A stretch of DNA of 64,000 nucleotides from Oceanibaculum pacificum (GCF_001618175.1 NZ_LPXN01000001.1:1-64000); one strand, 5' to 3'. Positions 44,810 to 54,323 are shown, counted from the stretch's first letter. Numbers and translations: made by a program. Notes: a model not told the origin generated them from the sequence alone.

Positions 44810-45850
44810 ATGAGCGACGATGCCGCCTGGCGCCAGGTACTTGACCGCGACCCCGCAGCCGCCGGCGCCTTTGTCTATGCCGTAACCAGCACGCACATCT
44901 ATTGCCGGCCGACATGCCCGAGCCGCCGGCCAAGGCGCGAGAATGTCCGCTTCTACGCCGTGCCGGAAGCCGCCGAGCAGGCTGGCTATCGCCCCTGCAA
45001 ACGCTGCCGGCCGGAAGCGGCGGTGCCGGCCGATCCCCGCCTGGCCGCCGTGCGGCGCGCCTGCCGGCGGATCGAGCAATCCGAGAATCCGCCGGGGCTG
45101 GAGACGCTGGCCGCGGAGGCGGGGCTAAGCCCATTCCATTTCCAGCGCCTGTTCAAGCAAACGGTCGGGATCAGCCCGAAGCATTATGCCGATGCAAGAC
45201 GGCAGGCCCGGCTGCGGCATCATCTGCAAAAGGGCGAAGAGGTGACCAGCGCGCTATACGGCGCAGGCTATGGCTCGGCCAGCCGGCTCTACGAAAAGGC
45301 GGATGCATATCTTGGCATGACGCCGGCGACCTACCGCAAGGGCGGGGCCGGCGCGCTCATCCGCTATGCAATGTCGGACACGCCACTGGGCCAGCTCTGC
45401 GTCGCCGCGACCGAGCGCGGCGTGTGCGCCGTGTTGCTGGCCGACGACGCGGTGGAGGCGCTGGCCGATCTGGCGGCCGAATTCCCCAAGGCGCAGCGGC
45501 TGCCGGATCCGGAGGGGCTGGGCGAGGCGCTGCAAGCGATCCTGCGCCATATCGCCGGGCAAAGTCCGCATATCGACCTGCCGCTGGATATTCGCGCCAC
45601 CGCCTTTCAGCGCCAGGTATGGGACAAGCTGCGGCAGATTCCGCGCGGCGAGACACGCTCCTATACCGACATTGCCGCCGCGCTGGGGGCGCCACAATCG
45701 GTGCGCGCCGTGGCCCGGGCCTGCGCCAGCAATCCCGTCGCCATCGTCATTCCATGCCATCGTGTGGTGCGACAAAATGGCGACCTTGCCGGCTATCGTT
45801 GGGGATTGGACCGGAAGCGCCAGCTACTCGCGCACGAACGCAACTCTTAA
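44810..45850 (+). CDS. ada: Bifunctional Ada: transcriptional activator and methylated-DNA-cysteine methyltransferase
   Basis: 346 residues. N-terminal zinc/methyl-acceptor domain with Cys32, Cys36, Cys63 and Cys66 (matching E. coli Cys38, 42, 69, 72), an AraC-type HTH (about 75-165, SPFHFQRLFKQTVGISPKHYADARRQARL), and a C-terminal O6-alkylguanine transferase with acceptor PCHRVV. Methylation of the first zone turns Ada into an activator of the alkylation response. ATG 44810 has a GGAGGA site 7-12 bases upstream; ATG 44783 lacks one. Divergent from ugpB. Confidence 0.95.
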   Translation: MSDDAAWRQVLDRDPAAAGAFVYAVTSTHIYCRPTCPSRRPRRENVRFYAVPEAAEQAGYRPCKRCRPEAAVPADPRLAAVRRACRRIEQSENPPGLETLAAEAGLSPFHFQRLFKQTVGISPKHYADARRQARLRHHLQKGEEVTSALYGAGYGSASRLYEKADAYLGMTPATYRKGGAGALIRYAMSDTPLGQLCVAATERGVCAVLLADDAVEALADLAAEFPKAQRLPDPEGLGEALQAILRHIAGQSPHIDLPLDIRATAFQRQVWDKLRQIPRGETRSYTDIAAALGAPQSVRAVARACASNPVAIVIPCHRVVRQNGDLAGYRWGLDRKRQLLAHERNS

Positions 45851-45921
45851 CATCTATCCACAACCTGCTGAATATATTATAAATACTCTCGATCTTTGGA
45901 CGTGACCGAGGGGGCGTGTCT

Positions 45922-45964
45922 TTCGATGTCGGGGGTGGTATCAGTAAAATCCATACACATCGAA
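45922..45964. other. Inverted repeat between ada and the PBP1A-like gene
   Basis: TTCGATGT (45922-45929) and ACATCGAA (45957-45964), an 8-bp perfect inverted repeat with a 27-base spacer, 86 bases before the PBP1A-like start. It may be an operator or an RNA stem. The rest of the 199-base gap (45851-46049) is AT-richer than its surroundings and shows no other feature I can support. Confidence 0.35.
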
Positions 45965-46049
45965 GGTAGATTCCGTAAAGGCGCTATCGTCCTCAAACGG
46001 TTTTGGCCATTGCACTTTGTATTGTTGCCAGGCTGGTTAGTATTCGATC

Positions 46050-48002
46050 GTGGGTAAATCGCCTCGCAAAGCAGAGGCTCGCGGCCTCAGAGCGCATCCG
46101 TCCCAGCGGCCGCCGGGACGGCAAAGGAAGACCGGGCGAGAGAATAGAAACAATAAGCCTCGAATTTTAAGCTTCTGCGCCAAATGGCTCGCTGTCGCCA
46201 CGATCTGGGGGCTTATCATTACCGGCGGCTTCATCGCTTATTACGCCTACCAGCTTCCCGACATCGATAATCTTGCCGAAGACAGCCGCACTCCCAGTGT
46301 CCGCCTGCTGGCGACCGACGGCACGGTGTTCGCGACCTCCGGGCAGCTGCATGGCGAGCCGCTGACGATCCGCGAGATGCCGGCGCACTTGCCGCGCGCC
46401 GTGCTGGCGATCGAGGATCGTCGTTTCTACCACCATTTCGGCGTCGATCCCTGGGGTCTGGCGCGCGCGGCGGTGACCAATTTGCTCACCGGCCGGGTCG
46501 TGCAGGGCGGCAGCACCATCACCCAGCAATTGGCCAAGAATCTGTTCCTGACGCCGGAGCGCAGTTTCGACCGCAAGGCCAAGGAATTGCTTCTGGCGCT
46601 CTGGCTGGAGCGTAAATTCAGCAAGGACGAGATTCTCGCCATCTATCTGAACCGGGTGTATTTCGGTGCCGGCACCTATGGCGTCGATGCCGCCGCCTGG
46701 CGCTATTTCGGCCATTCCGCGCGCGAGGTGACCATCTATCAGGCGGCGATGCTGGCGGGGCTGCTGAAAGCGCCCTCGCGGCTCAGCCCGGCGCGCGATC
46801 GCAAGCCCGCGGATGCCCGGGCGCGCCAAGTGCTCGCCAGCATGGTCGATGCAGGATTCGTCGATTCCGCCAAGGCCGCCGGCGCCGCCAAGCAGGGCAC
46901 CGCTTTAGCGCTGGGCGCCGGCGGCAATACCGGCAGCCGCTATTTCGCCGATTGGGTGCTGGATCAGGTCGCCGGCTATGTTGGCTATATCGGCAAGGAT
47001 CTTATCGTCGCCACAACGCTGGAGCCGGGCCTGCAGCGCTTGGCCGAGCAGGAGGTGACGGCTATTCTGACGCGCGAGGGCAAGGCGCGGAATGTGGCAC
47101 AGGCCTCGCTGGTGGCGCTCGACCTGGATGGCGGCATCCGCGCCATGGTCGGCGGGCGGGATTATGTCGACAGCCAGTTCAACCGCGCCACCCAGGCGCT
47201 ACGGCAACCCGGCTCCGCCTTCAAAACCTTCGTTTATCTGGCCGCTTTGCAGGATGGCTGGAAGCCGACCGACGTGATCGAGGATGCGCCGGTCACCGTG
47301 CGCAACTGGTCACCGGTGAATATCGACGGCAAATATCGTGGCAGCATCAGCCTCGCCCAGGCGCTGGCCCATTCCTCCAATGTCGCTACGGTGCGACTGT
47401 CGGAACAGATCGGCCGTAACCGGGTGATCGAGACAGCCCGCCGCGTCGGCCTGTCGAGCACGCTGGAGAACCACCCCAGCCTGCCGCTCGGCGTCGACGA
47501 GGTGACGTTGCTGGAGCTGACCGGCGGCTATGGCGCCATCGCCAATGGCGGCCAGGGCGTGCTGCCCTACGGTATCCGCGAAATTCGGGAATCCAACGGC
47601 GCCGTTTTGTATCGACACGGCCATTCGGGCATCGGCCCGGTGATGTCGCCGCAGGAGGCGGCGCAGATCACCGACATGCTGAGCCGTGTCATTGAGGAAG
47701 GCACCGGCCGCGCCGCCAAGCTGACGCGCCCGGCCGCCGGCAAGACCGGCACCAGCCAGGATTTCCGCGACGCCTGGTTCATCGGCTTCACCAGCGACCT
47801 GGTAACCGGCGTCTGGCTCGGCAATGACGATGGCAAGCCGATGACCAAGGTGACCGGCGGCGCGCTGCCTGCCCAGCTTTGGCGCGGCTTCATGGAGCGC
47901 AGTCACCAGGGCCTGCCGCCGCGCCCGCTGGTCGCGCATTCCCTGGTGCGCATCCAGCAGGCCGCCAGCGGCACGCCGGTCAATGCGGTGTCGCTGGACT
48001 GA
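46050..48002 (+). CDS. PBP1A-family bifunctional peptidoglycan synthase
   Basis: 650 residues. A basic cytoplasmic N-terminus (1-42), one membrane helix (about 46-68), a GT51 glycosyltransferase domain (about 90-270: IEDRRFYHHFGVDPWGLARA, GGSTITQQLAKNLFL, LERKFSKDEILAIYLN) and a transpeptidase domain (about 330-600) with SxxK in RQPGSAFK, SSN in AHSSNVAT and KTGT in AGKTGTSQ. It polymerises and cross-links peptidoglycan in the periplasm. Length fits a short class A enzyme lacking the extra OB domain. Start GTG 46050. The 3' end overlaps the convergent MFS gene by 23 bases. Confidence 0.94.
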   Translation: MGKSPRKAEARGLRAHPSQRPPGRQRKTGRENRNNKPRILSFCAKWLAVATIWGLIITGGFIAYYAYQLPDIDNLAEDSRTPSVRLLATDGTVFATSGQLHGEPLTIREMPAHLPRAVLAIEDRRFYHHFGVDPWGLARAAVTNLLTGRVVQGGSTITQQLAKNLFLTPERSFDRKAKELLLALWLERKFSKDEILAIYLNRVYFGAGTYGVDAAAWRYFGHSAREVTIYQAAMLAGLLKAPSRLSPARDRKPADARARQVLASMVDAGFVDSAKAAGAAKQGTALALGAGGNTGSRYFADWVLDQVAGYVGYIGKDLIVATTLEPGLQRLAEQEVTAILTREGKARNVAQASLVALDLDGGIRAMVGGRDYVDSQFNRATQALRQPGSAFKTFVYLAALQDGWKPTDVIEDAPVTVRNWSPVNIDGKYRGSISLAQALAHSSNVATVRLSEQIGRNRVIETARRVGLSSTLENHPSLPLGVDEVTLLELTGGYGAIANGGQGVLPYGIREIRESNGAVLYRHGHSGIGPVMSPQEAAQITDMLSRVIEEGTGRAAKLTRPAAGKTGTSQDFRDAWFIGFTSDLVTGVWLGNDDGKPMTKVTGGALPAQLWRGFMERSHQGLPPRPLVAHSLVRIQQAASGTPVNAVSLD

Positions 48003-49188
48003 GCCGCCGCCGCACCAGCAGCAGATAGCAGGACAGGCTGGCCAGCGTGCACAGGCCGATGGTCGCGGTCATCGGCACCAGCGTGCCGTCATGCCAATGC
48101 CCGACGCCGATGCCGATTAGCGCCGCGAGCGCCATCTGCGTGAATCCCAGCAGCGCCGAGGCGGTGCCCGCCATGCGCGGGTAAGGCCCGATGGCCCCGG
48201 CCTGGGCGTTCGGGAAGATCAACCCCAGCCCCGCCATCACGCAGGCGAAGGGCGCCAGCACCGTGCCCACATGGGCGACGCCCAGCAGCGGCAGGATCGC
48301 CATCGCAACCCCGCATCCGCTGGCGATCAGCCCGCCGGTCAGGATCAGCCGCTGGATGCCGAGCCGCCCGGTCAGCCGCCCGGCGGTCAGGCTGCCGGCC
48401 ATGTAGCCCAGCACGATGGCGGCGAAGCAGAAGCCGAAATACGCCTCCGGCACGCCCAGCACCTCGATCATCGCGAAGGAGGAGCCGGAGATGAAGGCGA
48501 AGATGGTCGAATAGCCGAAGGCGATGGTCAGCACATAGCCGATATAGATCGGGTCGCGCAGCAGCCGGCCGTAATTGCCGGCCAGCGCCCTCAGCTTCAG
48601 CGCCTGCGGGTCGGGATAGGCGTTGGTCTCGTCCAGCAGCAGCCAGATGCCGAGAAGGATCAGCCCGCCGAAGCCGGTCAGCACCCAGAAATTCGCCTGC
48701 CAGCCGAACCACACATGCAGCAGGCTGCCCAGGATCGGCGCAGCGGCCGGCACCAGCGCCATGGCGCTGGCCATGTAGGCGAGCACGCGCGCCGCACGCT
48801 CCGGCCCATAGACGTCGCGCACCACGGCGCGGCCCAGCACCGGCCCGCAGCAGGCCCCGACCGCTTGCAGCAGGCGCGCCAGGATCAGCGTTTCGATGCT
48901 GGTCGCCAGCGCGCAGACCACGCTGGCCACGGCATAGAGGGCGATGCCGCCCAGCATCACCGGCCGCCTTCCAAAGCGGTCGGACAACGGCCCGTAGGCC
49001 AGCTGCGCCACGGCGAACCCGACCAGGAAGACGCTCAAGGTTAGCTGCACCTGGCCGACATCGGTGGCGAACACCCGCGTCATCGCCGGCAGCGAGGCGA
49101 GATACATGTCGGTCGAGATCGGCCCCAGCGAAACGCAGGCGGTGAGCAGCGCGGCGACCAGGGTACTGTCGGGCTTCGGCCGGTTCAT
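47980..49188 (-). CDS. Bcr/CflA-family MFS drug efflux transporter (copy 1)
   Basis: 402 residues, 12 membrane helices. The N-terminal LLTACVSLGPISTDMYLASLPAMTRVFATDVGQVQLTLSVFLVGFAVAQLAYGPLSDRFGRRPVMLGGIALY carries the Bcr/CflA signature (D near the end of helix 1 and the GPLSDRFGRRP loop). Family members export bicyclomycin, chloramphenicol and similar drugs. ATG 49188 is 3 bases after the YgjP stop. A paralogue lies two genes upstream. Confidence 0.92.
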   Translation of the reverse strand: MNRPKPDSTLVAALLTACVSLGPISTDMYLASLPAMTRVFATDVGQVQLTLSVFLVGFAVAQLAYGPLSDRFGRRPVMLGGIALYAVASVVCALATSIETLILARLLQAVGACCGPVLGRAVVRDVYGPERAARVLAYMASAMALVPAAAPILGSLLHVWFGWQANFWVLTGFGGLILLGIWLLLDETNAYPDPQALKLRALAGNYGRLLRDPIYIGYVLTIAFGYSTIFAFISGSSFAMIEVLGVPEAYFGFCFAAIVLGYMAGSLTAGRLTGRLGIQRLILTGGLIASGCGVAMAILPLLGVAHVGTVLAPFACVMAGLGLIFPNAQAGAIGPYPRMAGTASALLGFTQMALAALIGIGVGHWHDGTLVPMTATIGLCTLASLSCYLLLVRRRLSPATPH

Positions 49189-49191
49189 GCG

Positions 49192-49890
49192 TCAGCCATA
49201 GCGGTGCAGGCGTGGACCGTTCAGCTTCAGCCAGCGCTGGGCGGCCTTGCGGTCGACGCCCTGCTGCTCGACCAGCCGCCAGAAGCGCGGCCCGTGATTC
49301 ATCTCCGCCAGATGCGCCACCTCGTGCGCCACCACATAGTCGCGCACGAAATCGGGCGCCAGGATCAGCCGCCAGCACAGCGAGATGTCGCCCTTCGAGG
49401 AACAGCTGCCCCAGCGGCTTCTGGTGTCGCGCACGGTGATGCGGCCCAGCGGCCTGCCCAGCAGCGCCGCGCGGCGGCGGGCCTCCTCGCCCAACTGCCG
49501 GCGGGCCTCCGCCTTCAGCCAGTCGGTCACCCGGCGCGGCAGATGCTCCGGCTTGCCGGCGACATGCAGCTCCTCGCCCTCCAGCCAGACCGTGCCGCGC
49601 GCTTCCGGCCGGTGTCGGATGCGGCGGTCCTGGCCCAGATAGGGCACGAGGGCGTCGGGCGCGAAGGGCAGAGAGGCCGGCAGCTTCGCCAGCCGGCCTT
49701 CGATCCAGCCCTGGTGCCGATGCAGGAAGTCCTTCGCCTCGCCCAGACGCACCAGGCTGGGCAGCACCAGCGTCACGCCGCCGGTCTGGTCGACCCGCAG
49801 GATCAGCCGGCGGGCGCGGGCGCTGCGCCGCACCTCGATGGCGACCTCGCGGCCATCGGCCAGCGCCAGCGGGATCGCCTGGCCGCTCAC
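49192..49890 (-). CDS. YgjP-like (DUF45) metallopeptidase domain protein
   Basis: 232 residues. The C-terminal zinc site HEVAH (His189, His193) with His199 in EMNHG is the family metal-binding signature; TRSRWGSCSSKGDISLCWRLILAP precedes it. YgjP proteins are soluble predicted peptidases of unknown substrate. Start GTG 49890 overlaps the upstream MFS stop (GTGA). It is the middle gene of MFS-ygjP-MFS. Confidence 0.92.
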   Translation of the reverse strand: MSGQAIPLALADGREVAIEVRRSARARRLILRVDQTGGVTLVLPSLVRLGEAKDFLHRHQGWIEGRLAKLPASLPFAPDALVPYLGQDRRIRHRPEARGTVWLEGEELHVAGKPEHLPRRVTDWLKAEARRQLGEEARRRAALLGRPLGRITVRDTRSRWGSCSSKGDISLCWRLILAPDFVRDYVVAHEVAHLAEMNHGPRFWRLVEQQGVDRKAAQRWLKLNGPRLHRYG

Positions 49891-51074
49891 GCCGGCCGCC
49901 TACGCACCAGCGTGAGATAGCTCAGCAGCACCAGGCTGGCGGAAAAGGCGAAGGCGATCTGCATCGGGCTATCATGCAGCCCGTGCAGTAATCCGACCAG
50001 CAGCGACATCAGCATGGCGATGCCCATCTGCAGGAACCCCATCAACGCCGAGGCGACGCCGGCAATCTGCGGAAACGGGCCGATGGCCCCGGCCATGGCG
50101 CTGGGGATCATCAACCCCATGCCGATCAGCATCGCCATCATCGGGCCGATCACCGTGACCGCCGTAATCAGCCCGGCAAGCGCCAGCCCCAACATGGCCA
50201 GCCCGGCGGCAAAGACGATGCAGGCCCCGATGGCGACCAGCCGGCTCATCGCCACCCGGCCGCTCAGCTTGTTGGCGAGAAAACTGCCGATGGCGTAGCC
50301 GACCACATTGAAGACCGACAATACGCCGAAGATATCCGGGCGGATGCCAAGGCTGTCGATCAGAATGAAGGGCGCGCCGGTCATATAGGTGAACATCGTG
50401 CCGAAGGTGAAAGCCAGGGTCAGCGTATAGCCCATATAGAGCCGGTTGCGCAGCAGCTGGCCGAAATTCCGCGCCATCACCGGCACGTCGAGCGCGGTCG
50501 GGTCAGGCGATTTCAGCGTCTCCCGCACGCCCAGAAAAGTGACGCAGAGCAGCAGCCCGCCCCAGCCGAACAGAAAGAAGAAGCTGGCCTGCCAGCCGAA
50601 CAGCACCTGCAAGACACCGCCTAATACCGGGCCCGCCGCCGGCGTCGCCGCCAGCGCCAGGCCGATCAGCGCCATCACCTTGGCGTAACGCGGCCCGTCA
50701 TAGAGGTCGCGGCCCATCGCCCGCGCCAGCACCTGGCCGGAACAGGCGCCGATGGCCTGGAACAACCGGGCCGCGATCAGCCATTCGATGCTGGGGGCGA
50801 GCGCGCAGGCCAGACTGGCGGCGGTATAGATCGCCAAACCGCCCAGCAGCACCGGCCGCCTGCCATAACGATCGCACAGCGGCCCATAGACAAGCTGCGC
50901 CACCGCGAAGCCGGCCAGGAACACGGTCAGCGTCAGCGCCACCGTGCCGCCATCGGTGGCGAAGATGCCGGTCAGCGAGGGCATTGCCGGCAGATAGATG
51001 CCGGTCGACATCTGCCCCATCGCCACCAGCAGCGTGAGATAGGCGATGGTCCAGGCGGAATCGGGTCGGATCAT
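49887..51074 (-). CDS. Bcr/CflA-family MFS drug efflux transporter (copy 2)
   Basis: 395 residues, 12 membrane helices, close relative of the copy at 47980 (YLTLLVAMGQMSTGIYLPAMPSLTGIFATDGGTVALTLTVFLAGFAVAQLVYGPLCDRYGRRPVLLGG). ATG 51074 sits at the natural N-terminus MIRPDSAWTIAYL; the open frame continues antisense to hslV and is not coding. First gene of the three-gene operon. No clear ribosome site. Two related exporters around one peptidase gene is unusual. Confidence 0.92.
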   Translation of the reverse strand: MIRPDSAWTIAYLTLLVAMGQMSTGIYLPAMPSLTGIFATDGGTVALTLTVFLAGFAVAQLVYGPLCDRYGRRPVLLGGLAIYTAASLACALAPSIEWLIAARLFQAIGACSGQVLARAMGRDLYDGPRYAKVMALIGLALAATPAAGPVLGGVLQVLFGWQASFFFLFGWGGLLLCVTFLGVRETLKSPDPTALDVPVMARNFGQLLRNRLYMGYTLTLAFTFGTMFTYMTGAPFILIDSLGIRPDIFGVLSVFNVVGYAIGSFLANKLSGRVAMSRLVAIGACIVFAAGLAMLGLALAGLITAVTVIGPMMAMLIGMGLMIPSAMAGAIGPFPQIAGVASALMGFLQMGIAMLMSLLVGLLHGLHDSPMQIAFAFSASLVLLSYLTLVRRRPA

Positions 51075-51158
51075 ATTAGGCGCGCCAAATATCGGGCCCC
51101 TGATATACGACGGCGAGGGACCGTTGCCCAGACGGGAATGCGCGGGATTATCGCCCAT

Positions 51159-51187
51159 CTTGACCGCATCGTCGCGACAACCAACAT
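51159..51187 (+). promoter_or_regulatory. Weak promoter candidate upstream of hslV
   Basis: CTTGAC (51159-51164) and CCAACAT (51181-51187), 16 bases apart, loosely resemble a heat-shock promoter and could equally be a weak housekeeping one. The hslV start is 55 bases further. Offered because hslV and hslU are heat-shock genes in most bacteria. Confidence 0.3.
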
Positions 51188-51242
51188 GCTCTGCTAGTCT
51201 GGGGCGCACAGATGCCCCGCCACGCAACAGAAGCAATCCTCC

Positions 51243-51791
51243 ATGTCCGATAGCAATTCCACCGTCTGGCACGGCACCACGATCCTGTCCGTCCGCAAAG
51301 GCGGCAAGGTGGTGGTGGCCGGCGACGGCCAGGTCAGCCTGGGCCAGACCGTCATCAAGTCGAACGCGCGCAAGGTGCGCCCGCTGGCCGGCGGCGATGT
51401 GCTGGTCGGCTTTGCCGGGGCGACGGCCGACGCCTTCACCTTGTTCGAGCGGCTGGAAGCGAAGCTGGAGCAATATCCCGGCCAGCTGACCCGCGCCTGC
51501 GTCGAGCTGGCGAAGGATTGGCGCACCGACCGCTATCTGCGCCGGCTGGAGGCGATGATGGCCGTGGTCGACAAGGATGTATCGCTGATTCTGTCGGGCA
51601 CCGGCGACGTGCTGGAGCCGGAGGACGGCATCATCGCCATCGGCTCGGGCGGCATGTATGCGCTGGCTGCGGCGCGCGCGCTTGCCGACCGCGACGACAT
51701 GGATGCCGAGGCCATCGCCCGGCGCGCCATGGGCATCGCCGCCGACATCTGCGTTTACACCAACACCAACCTGACAGTGGAAAGCCTGTGA
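51243..51791 (+). CDS. hslV: ATP-dependent protease subunit HslV (ClpQ)
   Basis: 182 residues, N-terminal nucleophile hydrolase of the HslUV protease. The mature chain should begin at Thr12 ([28 protein letters not shown]), giving an 11-residue propeptide where E. coli has one residue. [22 protein letters not shown] and [21 protein letters not shown] are standard. Start ATG 51243. The stop overlaps the GTG of a phosphodiesterase gene (GTGA), not hslU as is usual. Confidence 0.97.
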   Translation: MSDSNSTVWHGTTILSVRKGGKVVVAGDGQVSLGQTVIKSNARKVRPLAGGDVLVGFAGATADAFTLFERLEAKLEQYPGQLTRACVELAKDWRTDRYLRRLEAMMAVVDKDVSLILSGTGDVLEPEDGIIAIGSGGMYALAAARALADRDDMDAEAIARRAMGIAADICVYTNTNLTVESL

Positions 51792-52771
51792 GGCGGCCCG
51801 CCCTCGCCGCGCTCCTGCTACTGATCGCCGGCGGCCCGGCCTTTGCCTTCGACCTGCAGGGCCATCGCGGCGCGCGCGGGCTGATGCCGGAGAATACGCT
51901 GCCGGCCTTCGCCAAGGCGCTCGGCCTGGGGGTGACCACGCTGGAACTCGATCTCGGCATGACCAGCGGCGGACAGATCGTGGTGACCCACGATCCGCGG
52001 CTGAACGGCGATGTCGCCCAGGGTCCGGACGGCGCCTATGTCGGCGCGGACGCCCCCCTGATCCGCGACCTGACGCTGGCGCAAATCCAGACCTACGATG
52101 TCGGCACGCTGCGGCCCGGCAGCGGCTACGCCAACAGCTATAAAGAGCAGCAGGCGATTCCCGGCACGCGCATTCCGCGCCTGGCCGATATCGTCGCCCT
52201 GGCCGAAAAGGCCGGCGCCGCCGATATCCGCTACAATATAGAAGTGAAGGTGGACCCGACCCGGCCGGAACTGACCGCCGAGCGGGCCGACTTCACGCAA
52301 GCCGCGGTGAAGGAGATCGAACGGCTGGGCATCGCGGACCGCACGACGCTGCAATCCTTCGACTGGGCGGTGCTGATGCAGGCGCAACAGATCGCGCCCG
52401 GATTGCAGACCGCTTATCTGACCATCGGTCGCGGCCGGATCGACAATCTGCAGCGCGGTCGGCCGGATGCCTCGCCCTGGCTGGGCGGGCTGGATATCGA
52501 CACATTCGGCGGCTCCGCCCCGAAAGCGGTGGCGGCGGCCGGCGGCAAAATCTGGTCGCCCTTTTTCCGTGACCTGACCGACGAGGAGCTGAAGGCCGCC
52601 CGCGATCTCGGCCTTGCCGTCATCCCCTGGACGGTGAATGAGCCTGGCGACATGGCGACGCTGATCGAGCGCGGAGTCGACGGCATCATCACCGATTATC
52701 CCGACCGGCTGCGCGCCGTGATGGCCGAAAAGGGCATGGCCCTGCCGCCCGCCTACCCAGTGCAGCCCTAG
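51788..52771 (+). CDS. Secreted glycerophosphodiester phosphodiesterase
   Basis: 327 residues from GTG 51788, whose GTGA overlaps the hslV stop. Signal peptide ([16 protein letters not shown], cleavage near residue 18). GDPD barrel motifs: [16 protein letters not shown] with the catalytic His and Glu, [25 protein letters not shown] and the C-terminal [27 protein letters not shown]. It releases glycerol-3-phosphate from phospholipid head groups in the periplasm, which the Ugp transporter here could take up. Lying between hslV and hslU is unusual and separates these normally adjacent genes. Confidence 0.94.
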   Translation: MRRPALAALLLLIAGGPAFAFDLQGHRGARGLMPENTLPAFAKALGLGVTTLELDLGMTSGGQIVVTHDPRLNGDVAQGPDGAYVGADAPLIRDLTLAQIQTYDVGTLRPGSGYANSYKEQQAIPGTRIPRLADIVALAEKAGAADIRYNIEVKVDPTRPELTAERADFTQAAVKEIERLGIADRTTLQSFDWAVLMQAQQIAPGLQTAYLTIGRGRIDNLQRGRPDASPWLGGLDIDTFGGSAPKAVAAAGGKIWSPFFRDLTDEELKAARDLGLAVIPWTVNEPGDMATLIERGVDGIITDYPDRLRAVMAEKGMALPPAYPVQP

Positions 52772-52831
52772 TTTAGACGCTCATTCACGCCCATTTAACG
52801 CATTCCGACCCGTTAGAGACAGAATCCCATC

Positions 52832-54142
52832 ATGACCGCTTTCAGCCCCCGCGAGATCGTCTCGGAGCTCGACCGTTTCATCGTCGGCCAGAAGGACGCC
52901 AAGCGCGCCGTCGCCATTGCGTTGCGCAACCGCTGGCGTCGCCAGCAGCTGCCCGAATCGCTGCGCGAGGAAGTGCTGCCGAAGAATATCCTGATGATCG
53001 GCCCGACCGGCGTCGGCAAGACCGAGATCGCCCGCCGCCTCGCTAAGCTGGCGCAGGCCCCCTTCATGAAGGTGGAGGCGACGAAATTCACCGAGGTCGG
53101 CTATGTCGGCCGCGATGTGGAACAGATCATCCGCGATCTGGTGGAAGTCTCGCTGACCATGACCCGCGAGCGCATGCGCAAGGAAGTCGAGGCCAAGGCC
53201 CAGCTCGCCGCCGAGGAACGCGTCATCACCGCGCTGGTCGGCGAGGGTGCTTCGGCGGAAACCCGGCAGAAATTCCGCAAGATGCTGCGCGAAGGTCAGC
53301 TCGACGACAAGGAGATCGACATCGAGGTCGCCGATACCAGCGGCGGCGGCATGCCGACCATGGACATTCCCGGCATGCCCGGCGCGCAGATGGGGATGAT
53401 CAACCTGAACGACATCTTCGGCAAGGCGTTCGGCCAGCGCACGCAGAAGAAGAAGCTGAGCGTCGCCGATTCCTACGCCGTGCTGGTGGAGGAGGAGGCC
53501 GACAATCTGCTCGACCAGGACCGGGTGACGAAAGAGGCGATCCAGGCGGTGGAGCAGAACGGCATCGTGTTCCTGGACGAGATCGACAAGATCTGCGCCC
53601 GCTCGGAACGCGGCGGCGCCGATGTCAGCCGCGAAGGCGTGCAGCGCGACCTGCTGCCGCTGATCGAGGGCACGACGGTGGCCACCAAGCGCGGCTCGGT
53701 GAAGACCGACCATATATTGTTCATCGCCTCGGGCGCGTTCCACCTGGCCAAGCCGTCCGACCTGCTGCCGGAATTGCAGGGCCGCCTGCCGATCCGCGTC
53801 GAGCTGCGGGCGCTGACCCGCGAGGATTTCAAGCGCATCCTGACCGAGCCTGAAGCCAGCCTGATCAAGCAATATGTCGCCCTGCTGGGCACTGAAAAAG
53901 TGACGCTGGACTTCACCGATGACGCCATCGACGCGCTGGCCACCCTGTCGGCGGAGATCAACGCCACCGTCGAGAATATCGGCGCGCGGCGGCTGCACAC
54001 GGTGATGGAACGCCTGCTGGAGGAGGTGAGCTTCACCGCCACCGACAAGCCCGGCGAAACCATCACCATCGATGCCGCCTTCGTGCAGAAGAATGTCGGC
54101 GACCTGGCCAAGAACACCGACCTCAGCAAGTTCATTTTGTAA
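52832..54142 (+). CDS. hslU: ATP-dependent protease ATPase subunit HslU (ClpY)
   Basis: 436 residues, AAA+ unfoldase of Hsl[36 protein letters not shown] opens the family; Walker [10 protein letters not shown] near residue 55, Walker [11 protein letters not shown] near 247, the pore GYVGRD, sensor [16 protein letters not shown], and C-terminal LSKFIL which docks in HslV. ATG 52832. The 60-base gap after the phosphodiesterase stop carries no terminator, so it may be read from the hslV promoter. Confidence 0.97.
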   Translation: MTAFSPREIVSELDRFIVGQKDAKRAVAIALRNRWRRQQLPESLREEVLPKNILMIGPTGVGKTEIARRLAKLAQAPFMKVEATKFTEVGYVGRDVEQIIRDLVEVSLTMTRERMRKEVEAKAQLAAEERVITALVGEGASAETRQKFRKMLREGQLDDKEIDIEVADTSGGGMPTMDIPGMPGAQMGMINLNDIFGKAFGQRTQKKKLSVADSYAVLVEEEADNLLDQDRVTKEAIQAVEQNGIVFLDEIDKICARSERGGADVSREGVQRDLLPLIEGTTVATKRGSVKTDHILFIASGAFHLAKPSDLLPELQGRLPIRVELRALTREDFKRILTEPEASLIKQYVALLGTEKVTLDFTDDAIDALATLSAEINATVENIGARRLHTVMERLLEEVSFTATDKPGETITIDAAFVQKNVGDLAKNTDLSKFIL

Positions 54143-54165
54143 GCCAAGCCCCCTTGCTTTCCTCT

Positions 54166-54242
54166 CGTCATTCTCGGGCCTGACCCGAGAATCCAGACTT
54201 TCGCCCCGTCGCTGGCTGGATAATCGGATCAAGTCAGACGAT
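54166..54242. repeat. Dispersed palindromic repeat after hslU
   Basis: ATTCTCGGG (54170-54178), loop CCTGA, CCCGAGAAT (54184-54192), flanked by GTC and CCAGA, followed by GCTGGATAATCGGATCAAG and a GACGATGACAAAGAGGGA tail. It is the same family as the repeats at 11-175. Located between convergent hslU and xre, a typical site for such elements. Confidence 0.75.
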
Positions 54243-54323
54243 GACAAAGAGGGAAGTTGGAGGGGGCGCGCCGCTCTTATCCAAGCTTGTCTCGGCTTCG
54301 AAACGTCATATAAGCAAATCGCC

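Noticed and set aside
48089-49378. A 429-codon frame overlapping the first Bcr/CflA exporter in another register
   Set aside because: Frame-shifted shadow, Arg/Ala/Gly-rich, lacking membrane helices or motifs.
53473-54171. A 232-codon minus-strand frame opposite hslU
   Set aside because: Antisense shadow rich in Ser and Arg; hslU on the other strand is unambiguous.
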